From: Berkiella sp050247135
Lineage (GTDB): Bacteria; Pseudomonadota; Gammaproteobacteria; Berkiellales; Berkiellaceae
NCBI GenBank assembly: GCA_050247135.1
Contig: JBFWUT010000012.1
Span: 1 to 64,000 of the forward strand
Direction: 5' to 3'
DNA length: 64,000 nt
The notes beneath the pieces are model-generated. The model was not told the origin of the DNA, made no database searches, and saw only the letters and a program-made list of their open reading frames with translations. Below, one piece after another: positions 16,252 through 25,977 of the stretch (position 1 is the stretch's first letter; each line of letters begins with the position of its first letter). The position numbers were made by a program, and so were the translations under genes.

Positions 16252-17436
16252 ATGAAACAACTCATTCAATTCCTCAAAAAAATGGGTTTGCCGTTGCTAT
16301 TGCTCTTGATTTTAGTATTACCTTTATTTTGGGGGAAATTTATTCCCGTTACAGCAAAGGCATTCTTGTACTCCTTGAGTCTCTCGATGAAGGCCATATT
16401 ATTGGTGATATTGCCGTTTATCATTTTTAGTTTTGTATTTTCAGCAATCATGAATCTTAAATCGGGTGTTTTTAAATTTATTCTCACCTTGATAGCGATG
16501 ATATTTCTTTCTAATAGCGCGGCTATCTTTACCGGTTTTACGGTGGGTTCAATTATCTTACCTAAGCTTTCTATTGCGGCCCATACGCCACCAGATGCAC
16601 AGATGCTATTAACGCCATTGTGGACTTTGAAGTTAAAAAATTGGATCCCAAATCAATATGCCTTAATTGCCGGCTTTATATTGGGCATTATTTTCTCTTT
16701 CTGGAAAATGGCCATTGCCGATAAAACAGCAAAAAACTTAAACAAACTGGCCAATGCTTTCTTAAAAATAGTCTTTATTCCCTTATTGCCTTTATTTATC
16801 CTGGGCTTTGTCTTTAAGTTGGAACATGATCAATTATTAGCAAAAGCACTGCGTACATTTGGTCCGGTGTTTTTTGTAGTAGTTGGCACGCAAATAACTT
16901 ACTTATTGGTGCTCTATTTTTGTGCGGCAAAAGGATCAATAAAAACATTTTTTGATTACATCAAAAATATCCTGCCTGCGACCATCACAGGTTTTAGCAC
17001 CCTCTCAAGTGCTGCAAGCATGCCCGTTTTAATTTTATGCACTGAAAAGAATTTATCTGAGCCTGCGATTGCTGAAATGGTTATTCCTGCGACCATCAAT
17101 ACTCATACAATAGGTAGTGCCATAGGTATCACCCTTTTATCCTTAACTACGTTGCTGGCATTTGGTCATGCTTTGCCAACATTTTATGAGTTTTTTGAAT
17201 TCGGCTTTATTTATGCGTTAGCTAAATTTGCTGTTGCTGCAGTCCCTGGTGGCGCAATTATTGTTGTCACCCCGTTATTGGAAAGTTATTTTCATTTTAC
17301 CGGTGAAATGGTTGGCTTAATTACTGCCATTTATATGTTATTTGACCCATTTGGCACGGCAACCAATGTGACGGGAAATGGTTTTTTCCCCATCGCTTTT
17401 TCGCGGATTTTTGATTTTAAGTTGACGAAAAATTAG
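16252..17436 (+). CDS. dicarboxylate/amino acid:cation symporter (DAACS/SDF family)
   Basis: A 394-residue polytopic inner-membrane transporter. It shows the family layout: eight or so hydrophobic helices, a serine-rich re-entrant loop TGFSTLSSAASMPV at about residue 248, and the later substrate/cation-binding segment MLFDPFGTATNVTGNG. Family members import C4-dicarboxylates, glutamate, aspartate or Ser/Thr with Na+ or H+; the substrate is not predictable here. The ATG at 16252 has GAGG 11 bases upstream; the frame opens at a TTG (16225). It is a single gene between its own promoter region and the L,D-transpeptidase. Confidence 0.85.
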   Translation: MKQLIQFLKKMGLPLLLLLILVLPLFWGKFIPVTAKAFLYSLSLSMKAILLVILPFIIFSFVFSAIMNLKSGVFKFILTLIAMIFLSNSAAIFTGFTVGSIILPKLSIAAHTPPDAQMLLTPLWTLKLKNWIPNQYALIAGFILGIIFSFWKMAIADKTAKNLNKLANAFLKIVFIPLLPLFILGFVFKLEHDQLLAKALRTFGPVFFVVVGTQITYLLVLYFCAAKGSIKTFFDYIKNILPATITGFSTLSSAASMPVLILCTEKNLSEPAIAEMVIPATINTHTIGSAIGITLLSLTTLLAFGHALPTFYEFFEFGFIYALAKFAVAAVPGGAIIVVTPLLESYFHFTGEMVGLITAIYMLFDPFGTATNVTGNGFFPIAFSRIFDFKLTKN

Positions 17437-17489
17437 CAAGAATTTATCTTTAAGGAATGAAGTAATAAGTGTCATGCAAAGGATAGCAT

Positions 17490-18008
17490 ATGAGAGGTAT
17501 CTGGCTTCTACTTGCGAGCCTCAGTATTGTTTATAGTGTCAGCGTCACTGCAAAAATCAATTCTTCAACTGTGGCAAAGACAGATAAAATTGATTTTATT
17601 CATATTGAAAAACAAAAACGTCGGATGACTGTTTTCTATGCGGATAAAAACCCCAAAACTTACCGTATTGCCTTAGGATTTGCGCCAGAAGGTCCTAAAA
17701 TGGCAATGGGTGATGGTAAAACCCCGGAAGGCGTGTATACCATCACGTATAAAAACCCGCAGAGCCAATTTCACCGCTCTTTGAAACTTTCTTATCCAGC
17801 ACAGCAAGATTGGGAACGCGCAAAGCAGCAAGGCGTGCATCCTGGTAGTGATATCATGATCCATGGTTTGAGTGAACGTCATAGTCGCATCGGTAAATGG
17901 CATGCGCTGAAAGATTGGACATTGGGTTGCATCGCTGTCACCAATGATGAGATCGAAGAGATCTATCAGTTAGCGGACTTGGGTACTAAAGTGAAAATTT
18001 CACCTTAA
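17490..18008 (+). CDS. L,D-transpeptidase family protein (YkuD domain)
   Basis: A 172-residue exported protein with signal peptide MRGIWLLLASLSIVYSVSVTA and one YkuD catalytic domain. The motif begins at IMIHGLSE (catalytic-site His) and ends in LGCIAV with nucleophile C147. YkuD enzymes form 3-3 peptidoglycan cross-links or attach lipoproteins to the wall; the short single-domain form resembles catalase-like or YafK/ErfK-like members without a PG-binding LysM. The usual Arg after the Cys motif (GCIR) is Ala here (GCIAVTN), as seen in a number of family members. It stands alone, followed by a small secreted-protein gene. Confidence 0.85.
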   Translation: MRGIWLLLASLSIVYSVSVTAKINSSTVAKTDKIDFIHIEKQKRRMTVFYADKNPKTYRIALGFAPEGPKMAMGDGKTPEGVYTITYKNPQSQFHRSLKLSYPAQQDWERAKQQGVHPGSDIMIHGLSERHSRIGKWHALKDWTLGCIAVTNDEIEEIYQLADLGTKVKISP

Positions 18009-18075
18009 TCTGCTCAAAAAAACAGTTTCACATGGCTTATACTCTTGTCAGAGTTCAATCCAAAAGGTGGTTAAA

Positions 18076-18462
18076 ATGAGATATGTATTTACAGTTTGCT
18101 TGCTACTCTGGCTGCCATTGGCGCTAAATGCCCAGGGTTGCAAAGAGATCTTAGATAAACTTCCTCGCCATTCGGGAGACTCTAACGTTTTCGCCAAGCA
18201 AGTTGAAAACTATAAAAAGGCTTGTAAAGAACGTCCTAGCTCAGAAGATCCTGAAAAATTAAAAGATTGTATTGATGCAGGTATGCGATCCTTGGGGGTA
18301 GCTGGTAATTATGTTGCGGCCGAAGAAATGGCAGTTCGCGAATGCAATAATGGTAATGAACAAGTTAGCAAGAACTGGTTAGGCATGGTGATCAAGAACA
18401 ATAATGCTTCTGAGGAAGAACGTGCGATAGCAAACCAAGTAATCAATGGTCCGACGCAATAG
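18076..18462 (+). CDS. small exported hypothetical protein
   Basis: A 128-residue protein. The signal peptide MRYVFTVCLLLWLPLALNA is cleaved probably before QGC, and the mature part is acidic with five Cys in a helical-hairpin-like arrangement (GCKEIL, ACKERP, DCIDAG, ECNNGN). The ATG at 18076 has AAAGGTGG upstream; the GTG at 18067 lies inside that site. Its 3' end overlaps ksgA on the opposite strand by 20 bases. No family is recognised. Confidence 0.6.
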   Translation: MRYVFTVCLLLWLPLALNAQGCKEILDKLPRHSGDSNVFAKQVENYKKACKERPSSEDPEKLKDCIDAGMRSLGVAGNYVAAEEMAVRECNNGNEQVSKNWLGMVIKNNNASEEERAIANQVINGPTQ

Positions 18463-19237
18463 CATTGCTCAAGGTCACATATTCACTGATCGTCAATGTC
18501 TCAGGACGCCTGCTAGGATCGATTCCCACCAAATCAAAAATTTCTGGCGCTACACAAGTGTGTAGCGCATTTTTTAAGGTCTTACGTCGGTGTTGAAACG
18601 CAACATTCACCACATTAGCAAAAGTCGCATAGTGTTTTGCTTTGGGGTGCGGCCGGTCTTCTGTATACGGTTTTAAGAAAATCAGGCTTGACATAACCTT
18701 AGGAGGCGGATTAAAGGCCGTCGGTGGAATATCAAAAAGCCGACTCGTTTCGCAAGCATATTGGATCATAATGCTCAAACGACCATAGTCAGCAGCCCCA
18801 ACTTGGGCGCACATTCTCATGACGACTTCTTTTTGCAACATGAATATCATGTTTTCGATCGCAGGTGCAAATAGCAGTATATGAAATAATAAAGGCGTTG
18901 AAATATTATAAGGTAAATTGCCGAACACTCGCAGAGGCTTGCTTGTATTGGCTAGTCTATTAAAATCAAAATCGAGCGCATCCTGATGGTGGATGGTCAC
19001 CTCTGAATCTGAATAAGTGCTTTTTAAACGTTCTACGAGATCATTATCGATTTCTATCACATGAAAATGGGGGATGAGCTGATGCACGCGCGAGGTTAAT
19101 GCGCCAGTGCCTGCGCCAATTTCGACTAAGTTATCCAAGGGCTGAATGTTGAGAGCATTAACAATTTTATCAATGATTTGCGTATCAATTAGAAAATTTT
19201 GTCCAAATCGCTTGCGTGGTTGGTGGGAGTCATTCAT
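18443..19237 (-). CDS. rsmA: 16S rRNA (A1518/A1519) dimethyltransferase RsmA/KsgA
   Basis: A 264-residue SAM-dependent enzyme that dimethylates two adjacent adenines near the 3' end of 16S rRNA. It has RKRFGQNFLID at the N-terminus, the SAM-binding VEIGAGTGALT, the catalytic NLPYNIST motif, and the C-terminal FQHRRKTLKNAL segment. Length matches the family (about 265-275). It overlaps pdxA by 4 bases, and the surA-pdxA-ksgA order is the classical gammaproteobacterial block. Confidence 0.97.
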   Translation of the reverse strand: MNDSHQPRKRFGQNFLIDTQIIDKIVNALNIQPLDNLVEIGAGTGALTSRVHQLIPHFHVIEIDNDLVERLKSTYSDSEVTIHHQDALDFDFNRLANTSKPLRVFGNLPYNISTPLLFHILLFAPAIENMIFMLQKEVVMRMCAQVGAADYGRLSIMIQYACETSRLFDIPPTAFNPPPKVMSSLIFLKPYTEDRPHPKAKHYATFANVVNVAFQHRRKTLKNALHTCVAPEIFDLVGIDPSRRPETLTISEYVTLSNAIASDH

Positions 19238-20226
19238 GTATTGCTCACCTGTAAAGCAGCGAGATTAAGCGCATGGTGTAGGCTGGATGGGTCTGCCTTG
19301 CCTGTGCCGGCCAGTTCAAGCGCAGTACCGTGATCAACTGAGGTACGTAAAAAGGGGAGACCCAAAGTGACATTCACTATCTGTCCAAAAAATATTGATT
19401 TTAAAGGTGCAAGTCCTTGATCATGATACATTGCCAGCATTGCATCCATGCCGCGGCGATTCTTAGCGATAAAAGCCGTATCCGCACTTAAAGGTCCTTT
19501 AATATTAAAACCTTGTTTTTGCCATTTCGCTATCGTTGGAGCTATTACCCGTTGCTCCTCAGTTCCAATCGTTCCCTCTTCCCCGGCATGAGGATTCAGA
19601 CCGAGCACATGTATGCAGGGAGAGTTTTTTTTAAAATATCGCTGTAAACCTTGATGCAGCAATTGTATTGCGCAATCTAGATGGGATGCCGTGATTGCTT
19701 CGCTGACTGCCTGCAAAGGAAGATGCGTCGTTGCCATTCCCAAAATGAATTCAGGTGTGTGAAACGTCATCAATACATTTTCTACTTGGCTGAGGTCGCG
19801 CAAATATTCTGTGTGTCCAGAAAAAGAAAAACCAGCTTGATGAATAATCGCTTTATGAACCGGAGCTGTCACCATAGCATCTAATTCGTTATTAAGACAA
19901 AGCTCAGCGGCACGATCTAACGTTTTGAGCACATAGGAACTATTTGCTGCATTCAACTGACCTGCAATACAGGGTGCGGCTAATGGAATGGGCACAATCT
20001 TCAGCTTACTCTGACCATTTGCGCGAGCTGGCAGTTTTGGATCAAATTCACTGAAGTCAATGGATAGCCCTAATTTAGCTGCTCTTGCTTGCAACAACTC
20101 AGGCGATGCCACGATCACAACTTCAGCGGGCAATGCAAGCTGCGCTAGCTGCAAGCAAATATCAGGGCCAATTCCTGCGGGTTCCCCGGGTGTGAGCGCT
20201 ATCCTAGGAATTGGCATTGTCAGCAT
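19234..20226 (-). CDS. pdxA: 4-hydroxythreonine-4-phosphate dehydrogenase PdxA
   Basis: A 330-residue NAD-dependent enzyme of pyridoxal 5'-phosphate synthesis. It shows RIALTPGEPAGIGPD at the start, the metal-ligand region TAPVHKAIIHQAGFSFSGHTEYL, GLNPHAGEEGTIG, and MYHDQGLAPLK. The start at 20226 overlaps the end of surA by 23 bases; a second Met at 20217 is equally usable. Translational coupling with surA is likely. Length is typical (about 330). Confidence 0.97.
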   Translation of the reverse strand: MLTMPIPRIALTPGEPAGIGPDICLQLAQLALPAEVVIVASPELLQARAAKLGLSIDFSEFDPKLPARANGQSKLKIVPIPLAAPCIAGQLNAANSSYVLKTLDRAAELCLNNELDAMVTAPVHKAIIHQAGFSFSGHTEYLRDLSQVENVLMTFHTPEFILGMATTHLPLQAVSEAITASHLDCAIQLLHQGLQRYFKKNSPCIHVLGLNPHAGEEGTIGTEEQRVIAPTIAKWQKQGFNIKGPLSADTAFIAKNRRGMDAMLAMYHDQGLAPLKSIFFGQIVNVTLGLPFLRTSVDHGTALELAGTGKADPSSLHHALNLAALQVSNT

Positions 20227-21502
20227 TAATTTTCACATAAGCTTCATCGCGCAATTGTCGCACCCACTCTTGCTGCTTTTCTTCAAATTTGCGCTGCTGA
20301 AGCATTTCACGGGCTTTTTGCCTTAAGGAAACATCATCTGTTCCTTGTGCTTGTCGTTCTTGCACTTCAATCAGGTGCCAGCCAAAAGGTGTTTTCACAG
20401 GTTCACTGATCTGATTCAGTGCTAATTTTTCCATCGCATTAGCAAATTCAGGCACTAAAACGTCTTTGGTTACCCATCCCAAATCACCACCATTGGTTGA
20501 TGAGCCTAGATCTTGCGAATGCGCTTTTGCTAGCTGTGAAAAATCTTCCCCTTTTGTGAGTTTGGCTCGAATATCATTGATACGGGCGAGCGCGTCACGA
20601 TCTGAGGTTACTGCGTTGGTTTTGATAAGAATATGTCGCACTCGTGTCTTATCGATTGCCCCGATAACTTGCTGTGCGGTTCTTTTCTCTAGCAGTTTAA
20701 TAATATGAAACCCTGAGTTACTACGAATAGGCTCCGGCACTTCTTGAGGCTTTAAAGTTGGTACAACTTTTTCAAATAAGGTAGGTAATTCTGGGAGCTT
20801 ACGCCATCCTAAATCACCACCTTGCAGAGCGCCTTCACCTTGTGATTCGGCCATGGCGAGCGTTGCAAAATCCTCCCCCTGACGTAATTTAGCGACGACT
20901 TTTGTTGCTTGTTGAGTTGCAGCATCAATTTGTTGAGGTGATGGAGAATCTGGTAAAGCGATTAAAATATGGCCGAGACGATATTCACTCACCAGGCTGC
21001 CAAAACCATTGGGTGACTGCATGAATTGGTTCACTTCTTGCTCTGAAACTTGCACATTGCCAAGGATGTCTCGTTGTTGTAATTGTGAGACAACCATTTG
21101 ACGGCGGATATTATCGCGATATTGATTGTAGTCCATGCCCTGTGAATTAATGGCTTCGCGCAGTTGCGTCACGGATAGGCCATTTTGTCTCGCAATATTA
21201 GAAATAGCACTGTCTAGAGCGCTTTCATCCACTTGCAACCCGGTTTTTTTTGCAAGCTGAAGTTGGATCTCATTCACAATCAAATGTTCTAGTACTTGTT
21301 TTTCGAGGATCGCAGCTTCCGGCGCGGTATTGCCAGAATGCTGGATTTGCTGTTTCACCATTTGGAGTTCATTGTTGAGCTCGCTGCGTGTGATCACCGA
21401 ATCATTGACGATGGCAGCAATACCATCCAGAGATTGCGGCTTAGCAATGGCACAGGCAGACACGAGAGCGATACAGCCAATAAAACCTTTTAATATGCGC
21501 AT
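20204..21502 (-). CDS. surA: periplasmic chaperone and peptidyl-prolyl isomerase SurA
   Basis: A 432-residue outer-membrane-protein chaperone. A signal peptide (MRILKGFIGCIALVSACAIA) precedes the N-terminal chaperone domain (DGIAAIVNDSVITRSEL), two parvulin domains (YRLGHILIALP at about 175 and TRVRHILIKTN at about 285, each with the GGDLGW signature) and a C-terminal helix. It escorts LptD and other barrels, and lptD lies directly upstream in the same direction (about 100 bases), the conserved lptD-surA-pdxA-ksgA block. Confidence 0.97.
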   Translation of the reverse strand: MRILKGFIGCIALVSACAIAKPQSLDGIAAIVNDSVITRSELNNELQMVKQQIQHSGNTAPEAAILEKQVLEHLIVNEIQLQLAKKTGLQVDESALDSAISNIARQNGLSVTQLREAINSQGMDYNQYRDNIRRQMVVSQLQQRDILGNVQVSEQEVNQFMQSPNGFGSLVSEYRLGHILIALPDSPSPQQIDAATQQATKVVAKLRQGEDFATLAMAESQGEGALQGGDLGWRKLPELPTLFEKVVPTLKPQEVPEPIRSNSGFHIIKLLEKRTAQQVIGAIDKTRVRHILIKTNAVTSDRDALARINDIRAKLTKGEDFSQLAKAHSQDLGSSTNGGDLGWVTKDVLVPEFANAMEKLALNQISEPVKTPFGWHLIEVQERQAQGTDDVSLRQKAREMLQQRKFEEKQQEWVRQLRDEAYVKINADNANS

Positions 21503-21604
21503 AATAAACCTATTGTTGAAGTGATAGCTAGTTAAATTGCATTATGCCCGCGGGGCTTGCCTTTTGCCGCTTATTTTCCCTTAAAAGCAAAGGGATGTTA
21601 AGTG

Positions 21605-24130
21605 CTAGTACAAGGAAATATCATTGGGCGGAAAGAGTTTTTCTCTTGCAGATTGTACCCAATTTTGTCTTTCTCTTAAGGGAATATAACCTGGGATCTT
21701 TTGCTTTAGCTTACCATCGGGGTTATTTAAACCTATCGCACTCAAGCCCTTGAAAACAATCTGGGCAAAAACACCTGTCGCATGTGCTTGAGGGTAGAAA
21801 AAGTTATTGGACTGGCGATAACGCGAACCAATTAATTGTACCGCCACACAGCAACCACTGTATTCTACTCCACCCAATACTTCAATCGTTTGACGCTGTT
21901 GCAAATTGTAGTGCCAACGTGAGAGCAGTTGCCAGTGGATATTTAGTGGCCAAAATACGGAAATATCAGCTTGGTGTAAGCTACCAATCTCGCCAGAGTC
22001 TAAATTAATCTGAGCAATATCATGCCTTAGCCAATAATAGTTTAAGTTGATAATTTTATTGTTATAGGTTTGATATTGTATGTTAAAAGCAGCTTGCTCA
22101 GTATCTCGGGTAACGGCATCTAGCTGCCAAAATGCTCCTCCTGACCAATAATCACTGGCGTTCCATTCCGCTTGAGCAATGAGATCGGAATGTTGAGAAT
22201 GAGCGTGCTGATCTTCAAATAAATGACAGATATTTTCTTGGCCTAATTCTTCACAAAGCGAAACGTGTCGTTTTTGAAAGTAGAAAATTTGACCAATACT
22301 GGCACGCAGTAATTCTCGGCCACCTTCTTTGGGGAAAAGCCGGGAAGTTAAGCTGGCACTGACTTGGTTTGCATCACTGATTCTATCGTGTCCGCTAAAA
22401 CGATTATCCCGAAAGAGCTGACTATAGCTAAAGTTGTTAATACCACTATCAAAATTGGGATAAAAATATTGTGCACGAAATGGCACATACAAGTAATAAA
22501 GTCGTGGTTCTAAGGTCTGCTTGTATTGGCATTGTTGATAAACAAAATCACGCTCAAAAAACAAGCCACTATCAACATCATACAACGGAATGGTGCGACT
22601 TGGATGGTGAGGTAAATTTTCCTGAGTCGCGTCGGCTCCAAGATGTAAATAGTATTGTAACCAATCAAGTTGATAGCGCGGGGTAATATAATAATATGTG
22701 CCGGCCAAAGGCAAACTAATGCTAGGTCGTAAATGCAACCTTTGCCCCGTTGTTGGTTCGGCTCTGGTTAGTAAATTGGGTTTATGAGCGAAATTAACGG
22801 TTTCACCACTTAACCCGAAAGTCATATTCAAAAATTGATCAGGGTAAATGGCTTGAAAAACCCACTGTGGTTGTCGCTTATAAATTTCTTCATTAATTGG
22901 TTTTGAAAGGGGTTGTAGTACTTGATACTCTTCGATGTTAAATGTATGGGTCCAATTTTCGCCATAGTAAGAAAGATTCGCTTGCTGTGGAAGCTGCACG
23001 GTACTGGCTGTGTGGATATCGTTGCCTAAATCGACAAAGTAATTATCATCACTCACATAATCAAAAATCATATTGAGTTGCCAGTCGTAACCAAATTGAG
23101 AGGTATGACGATAATTGAGCGCATATCGGCTATCGCTGCCCTCTAAGCCCAAAATTCGTGGATCGCCTTTAGATAATCCACCGGGTGGACTCAAGAGATT
23201 CTCTCTACTAAAAGTGCCATATTTCCTATCATTGGGCAAAAAGTGCCATTGAAAAGTTCCTTCACCGTAAGGAAATAAATAACGTAACTTGGTTTGCGCT
23301 TCCGTGCCGCGCTCGCTGAGCCAGCGTCCTGCAAAGGTCACATCATAATTGGGGGCTGCATTCCAATAGTAAGGTATGATCACTTCATTGCCAGAATTAC
23401 TGGAAGCACCATAGCTTGGGAATAAAAAGCCACTATGTCGCTTGTTATCAATTGGGTAATTAAAATAAGGAAAATAAAAAATGGGAACTTCATGAAAATC
23501 GAAGCGGATATGATTAACGACTGCTCGACCTGTTTGCGGATAAAAAGATAATTTTTTAGCGCTTAATACCCAAGTGTCTTGGTTAGGCGCACAAGTGGTA
23601 TAAGTCGCATCTTGTAAAAGGATCACATCTTTTTGTACGGTAATATGTTCTGCATGACCCCGAGCATGTCTTGCATACCAGCGGTAAGAAGTTTCATCTA
23701 AAGCAAAGAGCTGCTTAGAATGAAGGTATTCGGCGCGTTGTCCCCAAATATTTAAACCGGGGGAAGTGTAATGGATGCCCCCTGTCGCAATGAGTTTTTC
23801 CCATTCGCCAGAGCTTGCTAAGCGATCAACGGTGATCTCGTCGGCATGGAGTGTGCGCAAGCCCTGCTTAAGTGCTACAGAGCCGCGTAAAACCGAAGAT
23901 CCTTGCAAAGTAAATTCAGTTTCATCTGCCGATAGTTCAACAGGAAGCGACCACGAATCGTCAATCTGGGGATATTCGGTATCGTAAGACAGGTAATGGC
24001 CTTTGCACAGGCTAACGTTACCGGGTTCGCTTACCCAATCATTGAACGATTCTTGTTTAAATGCACAAGAAGCCCAAATACTGCTTGTCGACGCAAGACC
24101 TGTTAAAAAAAGTAAAAATGCTAACCTAAT
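21605..24130 (-). CDS. lptD: LPS-assembly outer membrane protein LptD, apparently with a non-standard start codon
   Basis: LPS translocon barrel. The first ATG/GTG/TTG in frame is a TTG at 23908, but that lies inside the N-terminal jellyroll domain. The same frame stays open upstream and encodes a signal peptide (RLAFLLFLTGLASTSSIWA), then a Cys and the segment CKGHYLSYDTEY. A stop at 24152-24154 bounds it. Possible starts are ATT at 24130 (841 residues) or ATC at 24142 or 24133. The barrel and the Cys pair GCC near the C-terminus, used for inter-domain disulfides in LptD, are intact. Either initiation is non-canonical or a sequencing indel hides the true start. Confidence 0.85.
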   Translation of the reverse strand: MRLAFLLFLTGLASTSSIWASCAFKQESFNDWVSEPGNVSLCKGHYLSYDTEYPQIDDSWSLPVELSADETEFTLQGSSVLRGSVALKQGLRTLHADEITVDRLASSGEWEKLIATGGIHYTSPGLNIWGQRAEYLHSKQLFALDETSYRWYARHARGHAEHITVQKDVILLQDATYTTCAPNQDTWVLSAKKLSFYPQTGRAVVNHIRFDFHEVPIFYFPYFNYPIDNKRHSGFLFPSYGASSNSGNEVIIPYYWNAAPNYDVTFAGRWLSERGTEAQTKLRYLFPYGEGTFQWHFLPNDRKYGTFSRENLLSPPGGLSKGDPRILGLEGSDSRYALNYRHTSQFGYDWQLNMIFDYVSDDNYFVDLGNDIHTASTVQLPQQANLSYYGENWTHTFNIEEYQVLQPLSKPINEEIYKRQPQWVFQAIYPDQFLNMTFGLSGETVNFAHKPNLLTRAEPTTGQRLHLRPSISLPLAGTYYYITPRYQLDWLQYYLHLGADATQENLPHHPSRTIPLYDVDSGLFFERDFVYQQCQYKQTLEPRLYYLYVPFRAQYFYPNFDSGINNFSYSQLFRDNRFSGHDRISDANQVSASLTSRLFPKEGGRELLRASIGQIFYFQKRHVSLCEELGQENICHLFEDQHAHSQHSDLIAQAEWNASDYWSGGAFWQLDAVTRDTEQAAFNIQYQTYNNKIINLNYYWLRHDIAQINLDSGEIGSLHQADISVFWPLNIHWQLLSRWHYNLQQRQTIEVLGGVEYSGCCVAVQLIGSRYRQSNNFFYPQAHATGVFAQIVFKGLSAIGLNNPDGKLKQKIPGYIPLRERQNWVQSAREKLFPPNDISLY

Positions 24131-24218
24131 GATACTCTTGATCTCACTTTTTTAGGAATCAAATGAATTGCACAGATTGTAAGCGAGCCTCGCTATCAGG
24201 TATATACCCTTTATAGAG

Positions 24219-24224
24219 TATACT
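24219..24224 (+). promoter_or_regulatory. candidate -10 element for amgK-murU-djlA
   Basis: TATACT 21 bases before the GTG start, next to a small palindrome (AGGTATATACCCT, 24198-24210). The -35 region has no clear consensus. Confidence 0.35.
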
Positions 24225-24244
24225 GAGCAGGAAATGGGGGCATC

Positions 24245-25270
24245 GTGAAAAAGTTAGAATTCAAGCATTGGATTAGCGAGGCGCTGGGAACAGAGCATTT
24301 TCAAATCAATCCGCTCAAAGGTGATGCGAGTTTTCGCAGCTATTATCGCGTTCATCATGCGGATAAAAGCTACATCGCCATGCTTGCGCCTCCTGACAAA
24401 GAAAAAACAGACATGTTTGTGGCTATCGCTAAAAGCTGGAAAACCTATGGTTTACTGGTGCCAACGGTTTGGGCATGGCAGCCCCAGCAAGGATTTGTTT
24501 TGCTGTCTGACTTTGGCGATACTTTGTTGCTGAACGCACTAGATAAACAAAGCGCGCCAGGCTATTACGCCAAAGCGATGCAAAGTTTGTTACCTTTGCA
24601 AAGAGCTAAGCCGGTGGATTTCCAGTTACCTGCATTTGCTGGCGCTCACACCGCGAATGAGTTGGGATTATTCAATGAATGGTTTGTAGAAAAATTACTG
24701 GGTCTTTCTCTTAAACCGGGTGAACAAGAACTCATTCAAACTGTTTTTAATGATTTGGCTCTATGTGTCCAAGAGCAACCTCAAGTTGTTATTCACCGAG
24801 ACTATCACTCTCGAAATCTCATGGTGTTGCCTGATGAAAGATTGGGTGTGATTGATTTTCAAGACGCGATGATGGGTCCGATTACTTATGATCTCGTCTC
24901 ATTACTGAAAGATTGTTACATTAAGTGGCCTAAAGAAACGGTCGCCGCATGGGCAATGGATTTTTACCATGCCTTGAAAGCACAAAATAGCATTGGTGAT
25001 GTTTCTTTTGGTCAATTTATGGAATGGTTTGATGGTGTTGGATTGCAGCGTCATTTGAAAGTATTAGGCGTTTTTTCTCGGCTCAAGATCCGAGATAACA
25101 AAGCGCATTATTTAAACGACATTCCACGGATTATGGAATATGTGCTGGAAGTGACGCAACGATATCCTTATTTGCAACCGTTTGATAACTGGTTGCGACA
25201 AGTGATTTTACCTATTCTAAGCCCCATATTGGCAGAGCATGCCACATCTTCTGATAGTAAAGTAGCATAG
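24245..25270 (+). CDS. amgK: anomeric sugar kinase AmgK-like (N-acetylmuramate/N-acetylglucosamine kinase)
   Basis: A 341-residue APH-fold phosphotransferase. It has the catalytic loop VIHRDYHSRNLM and the metal-binding LGVIDFQDAMMGPITYDLVSLLKDCY, both typical of AmgK. AmgK phosphorylates the anomeric carbon of recycled MurNAc and GlcNAc, and MurU then makes UDP-MurNAc, a fosfomycin-insensitive bypass described in Pseudomonas. The next gene is the MurU-like nucleotidyltransferase (13-base gap), and lptD is divergent upstream, matching the Pseudomonas gene order. GTG start at 24245. Confidence 0.9.
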   Translation: MKKLEFKHWISEALGTEHFQINPLKGDASFRSYYRVHHADKSYIAMLAPPDKEKTDMFVAIAKSWKTYGLLVPTVWAWQPQQGFVLLSDFGDTLLLNALDKQSAPGYYAKAMQSLLPLQRAKPVDFQLPAFAGAHTANELGLFNEWFVEKLLGLSLKPGEQELIQTVFNDLALCVQEQPQVVIHRDYHSRNLMVLPDERLGVIDFQDAMMGPITYDLVSLLKDCYIKWPKETVAAWAMDFYHALKAQNSIGDVSFGQFMEWFDGVGLQRHLKVLGVFSRLKIRDNKAHYLNDIPRIMEYVLEVTQRYPYLQPFDNWLRQVILPILSPILAEHATSSDSKVA

Positions 25271-25283
25271 GAACAAAGGATAG

Positions 25284-25976
25284 ATGATTCGTGCAATGAT
25301 TTTAGCTGCCGGTCGTGGCAGCCGCTTAAGGCCCTTGACTGATCATTGTCCTAAACCTTTAGTGAAGGTCGCTAATAAACCGTTGATTGTCTATCACATT
25401 GAACAGTTGGCTAAAGCGGGTGTTAAAGAGATTGTCATCAATCTGTTTCATTTAGGCGAGCAAATCGAAAATTATCTGGGTAATGGTTCACATTGGGGGG
25501 TCAATATCGTCTATTCCCGGGAATCGACCTTATTAGAAGTTGGAGGGGGCATTTGCTCAGCATTAGAATTACTTGGTTCTGCGCCGTTTTTGATTGTTAA
25601 TGGCGATATTTGGACAGATTATCCTTTTGCAAAATTACCTCAATCACCTCAAGGCCATGCGCACCTAGTGATGGTAGATAATCCAGAGCACCATTTAGCT
25701 GGAGACTATGCTTTAGCTCTTAATGGTCAATTATCCAGAAGCCTTGAGAAAACCTTAACTTACAGTGGGATCTCCGTGCTACGACCGGAACTGTTTGCAG
25801 GTATGGCTAAAGGGAGCGCCTTTCGCTTGGCGCCATTGTTTGATAGGGCGATGCTAAACCATCAACTCTATGGAGAACATTATCAAGGAGCCTGGACAGA
25901 TGTTGGGACGCTCGATCGCTTGCAAAGCCTGGAAAATGCTTTAGCATTGGCCCCTTTGAAACAAAAAATTTCATAG
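25284..25976 (+). CDS. murU: N-acetylmuramate-1-phosphate uridylyltransferase MurU
   Basis: A 230-residue nucleotidyltransferase with the N-terminal MIRAMILAAGRGSRLRPLTDHCPKPLVKV loop and Lys, the FLIVNGDIWTDY metal-binding site and the closing WTDVGTLDRL motif. It would convert MurNAc-1-phosphate and UTP to UDP-MurNAc, following AmgK. Start and stop are clear; djlA follows 1 base later. Confidence 0.93.
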   Translation: MIRAMILAAGRGSRLRPLTDHCPKPLVKVANKPLIVYHIEQLAKAGVKEIVINLFHLGEQIENYLGNGSHWGVNIVYSRESTLLEVGGGICSALELLGSAPFLIVNGDIWTDYPFAKLPQSPQGHAHLVMVDNPEHHLAGDYALALNGQLSRSLEKTLTYSGISVLRPELFAGMAKGSAFRLAPLFDRAMLNHQLYGEHYQGAWTDVGTLDRLQSLENALALAPLKQKIS

Positions 25977-25977
25977 C

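Noticed and set aside
23908..23910. TTG at 23908 as the lptD start
   Set aside because: It would remove the signal peptide and part of the jellyroll; the frame is open upstream and encodes both.
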